Shown here in pieces: positions 7,067-9,561 of a stretch of 9,561 nucleotides of DNA (position 1 is the stretch's first letter; each line of letters opens with the position of its first letter). This stretch comes from Alphaproteobacteria bacterium. Lineage in GTDB: Bacteria > Pseudomonadota > Alphaproteobacteria > Rhizobiales > Xanthobacteraceae. A program made the position numbers and the translations under genes. Location: contig VAZL01000041.1 in assembly GCA_005883445.1 (NCBI GenBank), positions 1-9,561 on the forward strand, in the 5' to 3' direction. The notes beneath the pieces were generated by a model. The model did not search any database and was not told the origin of the DNA. It worked only from the letters and a program-made list of their open reading frames with translations.

Positions 7067-7558
7067 ATGAGTGAACCCGCCGTCACGCGCCATTCCCCGC
7101 CCGATGGCGCGCCGCTCGACTCGCAGCTCGCCCAGGCGCTTGACGAGCAGCGGCTGTCGGATTGGACAGAGATGTTCACCGATGATGCGCTTTATGTGAT
7201 CTTGTCGCGCGAGAATTACGACCGCGGACTGCCGGTCGGGCTGATCTATTGCGAGAACAAGCGGATGATTCACGACCGCGCGTTCGCGCTCATGGAAACC
7301 TCGATGTTCGCGCCGCGCTACTTGCGGCACATCATCGCAAACCAGGTTGTGGTGAGCGTGGAGAGCAATGGAACGATCAAGTCGCGCGCGAATTACGTCG
7401 TGCTTCAGGTCCTGTTCGACCGCCCCGATGCGACGCTGCATCAGGTCGGCGTCTACTACGACGTGTTCCGTCGCGTGGGTGGCGAGCTCAAGCTCGCCGA
7501 ACGCCGTTGCGTCTACGACAATCTTCTCGTGCCGAATGCCCTGTGCATTCCGGTGTAG
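7067..7558 (+). CDS. Rieske oxygenase beta (small) subunit
   Basis: This 163-residue protein is the structural small subunit of an aromatic ring-hydroxylating oxygenase. It has a cystatin/SnoaL-like fold and packs with alpha subunits into an alpha3beta3 type oligomer. Family features seen are an opening helix with DEQRLSDWTEMFTDDALYVI, the ENYDRGLPVGLIYCENKRMIHDR segment, a YLRHII strand and the closing YDNLLVPNALCIPV. These are closest in style to beta subunits of the salicylate 5-hydroxylase / anthranilate / terephthalate oxygenase group, in agreement with the alpha subunit. The length is normal. The gene starts four bases after the alpha stop codon, so the two are co-transcribed. No strong Shine-Dalgarno sequence is visible, and coupling to alpha translation is likely. 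It has no catalytic residues of its own. Confidence 0.9.
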   Translation: MSEPAVTRHSPPDGAPLDSQLAQALDEQRLSDWTEMFTDDALYVILSRENYDRGLPVGLIYCENKRMIHDRAFALMETSMFAPRYLRHIIANQVVVSVESNGTIKSRANYVVLQVLFDRPDATLHQVGVYYDVFRRVGGELKLAERRCVYDNLLVPNALCIPV

Positions 7559-7559
7559 G

Positions 7560-7778
7560 GTGAGAAGGTTCACCAAAATAGCGCTCGCCGCTGCAATTGT
7601 CGTTAGCGCCGTCGCTGCGGCGTCGGCCGCGACCAAGAGCCGTAAGATTGCAGCGCATCGCAGCGTCCCAAGCGCTCAGCCCGCCGTTCCGCGTACCCCT
7701 CGGTTTTCCAACCCGGACAGTCCGCAAGCCACAGGCGGCGGCAACCTTGGCTATAACAAAAACATCTATAACTGGTGA
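7560..7778 (+). CDS. Small exported basic protein of unknown function
   Basis: This 72-residue protein reads from GTG 7560, one base after the beta-subunit stop. It has a textbook signal peptide: basic n-region (MRRFTK), an Ala/Val/Ile-rich core at about 7-20, and an AxA-type cleavage region near residues 21-24 (ASA-A). The mature part is about 48 residues, basic, rich in Ser/Pro/Ala, and ends in GGGNLGYNKNIYNW (59-72). I recognise that tail style from small secreted proteins of Bradyrhizobium relatives, but no function is known to me. Bacterial coding sequences this short are easily missed; the signal peptide plus the distinctive tail are the reasons to accept it. An in-frame ATG at 7536 would add eight residues (MPCAFRCR) inside the beta gene and is less likely. 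A link to the oxygenase is suggested only by position. Confidence 0.65.
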   Translation: MRRFTKIALAAAIVVSAVAAASAATKSRKIAAHRSVPSAQPAVPRTPRFSNPDSPQATGGGNLGYNKNIYNW

Positions 7779-7877
7779 CGAATCGTATCGCAGCCGGGCA
7801 TCTCTATGGAACGAACGCTCAGGCGCAAAACGGGCGCCGCCGTCGCGATCGGCGCGGCGTCAAACCGGCAAGCATCC
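7779..7877. other. Convergent intergenic region with a weak stem-loop
   Basis: These 99 bases separate two convergent genes, so transcription from both sides should end here. The best structure is CGCCGC at 7835-7840 paired with GCGGCG at 7854-7859 (13-base loop). An alternative pairing, GCGCCG at 7836-7841 with its reverse complement, overlaps it. No T-tract follows on either strand, so it is at best a weak or factor-dependent terminator. I see no gene in this stretch. Confidence 0.3.
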
Positions 7878-8552
7878 TCACTCCTCGAATACCTGGATCC
7901 GGATCGGTTTCGGATGGAACCCCTTGGAGCTCCCCAGCTTGCCGCTACCGGGGTCGCAGCTTGCGGCACACAAACAATTCATTTCCGCGCGCAAATCGAT
8001 GTGCGGGACGGGGTCGAACAGCTCCTTGTGCTTGGCGAACACCGCCCATATCAGATTGCCCTTCTCGTCGAGTTCCATGTGCTGGCCGATGTTGAGCGGC
8101 GCAGGGATATCGAGCGGTATGATCGGATAATTCTGCAGCGCAGTCATGATATTTTCGTAGCAGCCCCACAACGGCAGATCCTCGCGACACGTGATGCCGG
8201 CTTCCGGGTATAGCTTATTCCACGGCGGCAGGTGCCTGCGGTTCCAACGGGTCGTGTACGAACATTCGCTGCACATGCCGTATTGGAGATCGTGGGTCCC
8301 TTTGAAGGTGTCTTCCACGATGGCCATCATCGGATTGTTCACCTTGGAGAGCAGCAGGTCGCCCGTGCTCAAATAGATCTTGCCCTGGTTTGCCTTGGTC
8401 CTCGCCTGATCGAAGCGCTCCTGGAGATTGTCGCGGTTGAACACGACGAAATCCACGATCGACTGGAAGGTAATGCGAACGCGCTGGCCTTTTTTCATCT
8501 CCCACGCCGCCCCGCTGTTCACCCTTACGGTTTGGTCATGCAATGCTTTCAT
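7878..8552 (-). CDS. DUF1989 / urea-carboxylase-associated family protein
   Basis: This 224-residue protein starts at 8552 on the minus strand, with a strong GGAGG ten bases upstream (8563-8567 on the plus strand). Features that fit the family are an N-terminal beta-rich part (KKGQRVRITFQS; IYLSTGDLLLS), an HDLQYGMCSECSY segment with Cys94 and Cys97, WGCYENIMTAL with Cys131, the IPAPLNIGQHM segment, and DLRAEMNCLCAASCDP with Cys199. The conserved Cys/His positions suggest a metal or catalytic thiol site. Most members have no assigned role. Two relatives, the urea-amidolyase-associated proteins CgdA and CgdB, are known to form a carboxyguanidine deiminase. A deaminase or amidohydrolase role in an N-containing pathway is therefore plausible here but unproven. 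The protein stands alone rather than as the usual UAAP1/UAAP2 pair, and no urea carboxylase is nearby. It is the only gene on this strand and is divergent from the SDR gene. Confidence 0.78.
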   Translation of the reverse strand: MKALHDQTVRVNSGAAWEMKKGQRVRITFQSIVDFVVFNRDNLQERFDQARTKANQGKIYLSTGDLLLSKVNNPMMAIVEDTFKGTHDLQYGMCSECSYTTRWNRRHLPPWNKLYPEAGITCREDLPLWGCYENIMTALQNYPIIPLDIPAPLNIGQHMELDEKGNLIWAVFAKHKELFDPVPHIDLRAEMNCLCAASCDPGSGKLGSSKGFHPKPIRIQVFEE

Positions 8553-8690
8553 TGGCTTGTGTCCTCCATTCGATCTCGCCAAGATGGCACCGGGGCGCCG
8601 GAGGACGCAAGCGGGTTGGGAGACTTCGGTCGACGCCTCCACTCCACACTCCGCTATGCTCGAATGGGCGCCATGCGATAGGCCCGTCAG
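8553..8690. promoter_or_regulatory. Divergent intergenic region with a symmetric 8-bp dyad
   Basis: These 138 bases lie between the divergent DUF1989 and SDR start codons and must hold both promoters. CCATTCGA at 8566-8573 and its exact reverse complement TCGAATGG at 8660-8667 lie near opposite ends, so each start codon has one copy just upstream. The left copy abuts and partly overlaps the GGAGG ribosome binding site of the DUF1989 gene. GGCGCC palindromes occur at 8594-8599 and 8667-8672. TATGCT at 8655-8660 is a possible -10 for the SDR gene and matches the candidate -10 at 5352-5357, but no fitting -35 was found. A shared regulator is possible, but the evidence is thin. Confidence 0.35.
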
Positions 8691-9485
8691 ATGACTGATC
8701 GATTGGACGGTATCCATGCGCTGATCACCGGCGCTGCAAGTGGCATCGGCACCGCGTGCGCTCGACGCATGGCACGCGATGGCGCGCAACTGTTGCTGGC
8801 GGACCTCAATGGCGCCGGCGCGAAAGCGCTAGCTGACGAGCTTGGCCAGGCTTCGGTCCAAGCGGACGTTACCCGCGCTGGCGACATCGAGCGCATGCTC
8901 GATCTCGCCTACCAGCGCTGGGGACGCCTCGACGTGTTGTTCAACAACGCCGGCATCGCCGAGATCCGGCCGCTGCTCGAGCTCAGCGAGGACGAATGGG
9001 ACCGCATGCTGGCGGTCAACCTGCGTGCCGTCTTTTTTGTCTTGCAAGCCGCCGCCAAACGCATGCGTGCGCAGGCGCCGATTGCGGGTTCCGAACTGCG
9101 CGGAAAGTTGATCCAAACCGCCTCGATCGCCGCCTACCGAGGCGGCTTGGCGTACATGCCCCACTATGCGGCCAGCAAGGCCGGCGTCGTCAGCGTCACG
9201 CGCACCGCCGCGCAGGTGCTGGCGGCCGACAGGATTACGTCGAATTGCATCTGCCCCGGCGCGGTCGACACGCCGATGTGGAAGAAGATCGACGCGCAAT
9301 GGAGCAAAATCGAGGGCTGGCAAACCGGTGAAGCCTGGAAGCGGCGAACCTCGTTTATCCCCCTCGGCCGGCCCGAAACTGCCGACGACGTGGCTGGCGT
9401 CGTGAGCTTTCTCGCCAGCCGCGATTCCGACTACATGACAGGTCAGGCGGTCAACGTCGACGGCGGGCTCGTCATGGGCAATTGA
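8691..9485 (+). CDS. Short-chain dehydrogenase/reductase (classical SDR)
   Basis: This 264-residue NAD(P)(H)-dependent oxidoreductase has the full classical SDR pattern. Dinucleotide binding is TGAASGIG at 13-20, and Asp38 at the end of the second strand favours NAD(H) over NADP(H). NNAG lies at 85-88. The catalytic set is Asn110, Ser145, Tyr159 and Lys163 (YAASK). CPGAVDTPMW follows the active site, and the C-terminus carries GQAVNVDGG. The Ser-Tyr spacing is 14 residues, one more than is common. Length is normal and the chosen ATG places the Rossmann motif at the expected distance; the upstream ribosome binding site is weak. Beside a Rieske oxygenase, a cis-dihydrodiol or hydroxy-intermediate dehydrogenase is a reasonable guess, but the SDR fold alone does not fix the substrate and the gene is separated from the oxygenase by an oppositely oriented gene. 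Confidence 0.92.
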   Translation: MTDRLDGIHALITGAASGIGTACARRMARDGAQLLLADLNGAGAKALADELGQASVQADVTRAGDIERMLDLAYQRWGRLDVLFNNAGIAEIRPLLELSEDEWDRMLAVNLRAVFFVLQAAAKRMRAQAPIAGSELRGKLIQTASIAAYRGGLAYMPHYAASKAGVVSVTRTAAQVLAADRITSNCICPGAVDTPMWKKIDAQWSKIEGWQTGEAWKRRTSFIPLGRPETADDVAGVVSFLASRDSDYMTGQAVNVDGGLVMGN

Positions 9486-9486
9486 G

Positions 9487-9561
9487 ATGACCCGGCCGAC
9501 GTCCGGTTCTTCCGTTCGGACGAACGGCCAGCCATTGTGCCGTCGGCGGGCTTTCGTTGCG
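9487..9561 (+). CDS. Possible start of a further gene (3' partial), unrecognised
   Basis: An ATG at 9487, one base after the SDR stop, opens a frame of 25 codons that runs off the window end. The peptide (MTRPTSGSSVRTNGQPLCRR and onward) matches nothing I know, and another frame from 9486 is also open without a start codon. The position would suit a coupled downstream gene, but the evidence is too short to decide. Confidence 0.2.
   Translation, partial: MTRPTSGSSVRTNGQPLCRRRAFVA
9500..9527. other. Pair of mutually exclusive hairpins after the SDR gene
   Basis: CCGTTC at 9512-9517 and GAACGG at 9522-9527 form a tight 6-bp stem with a 4-base loop; the whole 16-base block is a palindrome. CGTCCG at 9500-9505 can instead pair with CGGACG at 9517-9522 (11-base loop). 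The two stems share bases and cannot coexist. There is no T-run within the visible sequence, so this is not a standard intrinsic terminator. Confidence 0.4.

Noticed and set aside
6073..7179. Minus-strand open frame of 368 codons opposite the Rieske alpha gene
   Set aside because: Its peptide is low-complexity and lies antisense to conserved catalytic motifs of the alpha subunit.
8232..8681. Plus-strand open frame of 149 codons opposite the DUF1989 gene
   Set aside because: It is an antisense shadow with no domain; the minus-strand frame has the family motifs and a ribosome binding site.
8553..8789. N-terminal extension of the DUF1989 protein up to 8789 on the minus strand
   Set aside because: The start at 8552 has a strong GGAGG at correct spacing, and the longer reading would run antisense into the SDR gene with non-family sequence.
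1..9561. CRISPR arrays, insertion sequences, tRNA or rRNA genes, attachment sites
   Set aside because: I saw no direct-repeat arrays, transposase genes, terminal inverted repeats, cloverleaf or rRNA signatures on reading both strands.

Overview
The window is GC-rich, gene-dense bacterial DNA. It most likely comes from an alphaproteobacterium of the Hyphomicrobiales (Bradyrhizobium / Rhodopseudomonas / Xanthobacteraceae neighbourhood). This rests on base composition, on the gene families present and on a tiny secreted protein ending in a GYN...NW tail of a style I associate with Bradyrhizobium relatives. It is an inference, because no rRNA or housekeeping marker is present.

Layout. (1) 1-876 (+): the C-terminal ~291 residues of a DctP-type TRAP transporter solute-binding protein; its N-terminus lies outside the window. 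(2) 947-5261 (+): a tightly overlapping three-gene set for a molybdenum hydroxylase of the xanthine dehydrogenase / CO dehydrogenase superfamily. The order is large Moco subunit, FAD subunit, then 2Fe-2S subunit, joined by ATGA and GTGA start/stop overlaps. The 2Fe-2S subunit carries a C-terminal CoxG-like SRPBCC domain. (3) 5262-5385: a regulatory gap with a candidate promoter and a candidate operator. (4) 5386-7558 (+): a two-component Rieske non-haem iron oxygenase whose alpha subunit is fused to an N-terminal Rieske ferredoxin, followed by its beta subunit. (5) 7560-7778 (+): a 72-residue exported protein. (6) 7878-8552 (-): a DUF1989 / urea-carboxylase-associated family protein, convergent with the preceding genes. 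(7) 8691-9485 (+): an SDR dehydrogenase, divergent from the DUF1989 gene. (8) 9486-9561: a short tail with overlapping hairpins and an undecided open frame.

How the genes may work together (inference). The set looks like a catabolic island for an aromatic or N-heteroaromatic acid: uptake by a TRAP system, ring hydroxylation with water-derived oxygen by the molybdenum hydroxylase, dioxygenation by the Rieske oxygenase, oxidation of a diol or alcohol by the SDR, and possibly nitrogen removal by the DUF1989 protein, whose relatives include carboxyguanidine deiminase subunits. The substrate cannot be read from the sequence.

The two most notable points are gene fusions that join an electron-transfer partner to its enzyme: CoxS-CoxG in the molybdenum hydroxylase, and ferredoxin-alpha in the Rieske oxygenase. 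The second fusion still contains an apparent ribosome binding site and start codon between its two halves. No oxygenase reductase, transcription regulator, Moco-insertion protein or TRAP membrane subunit lies in the window.
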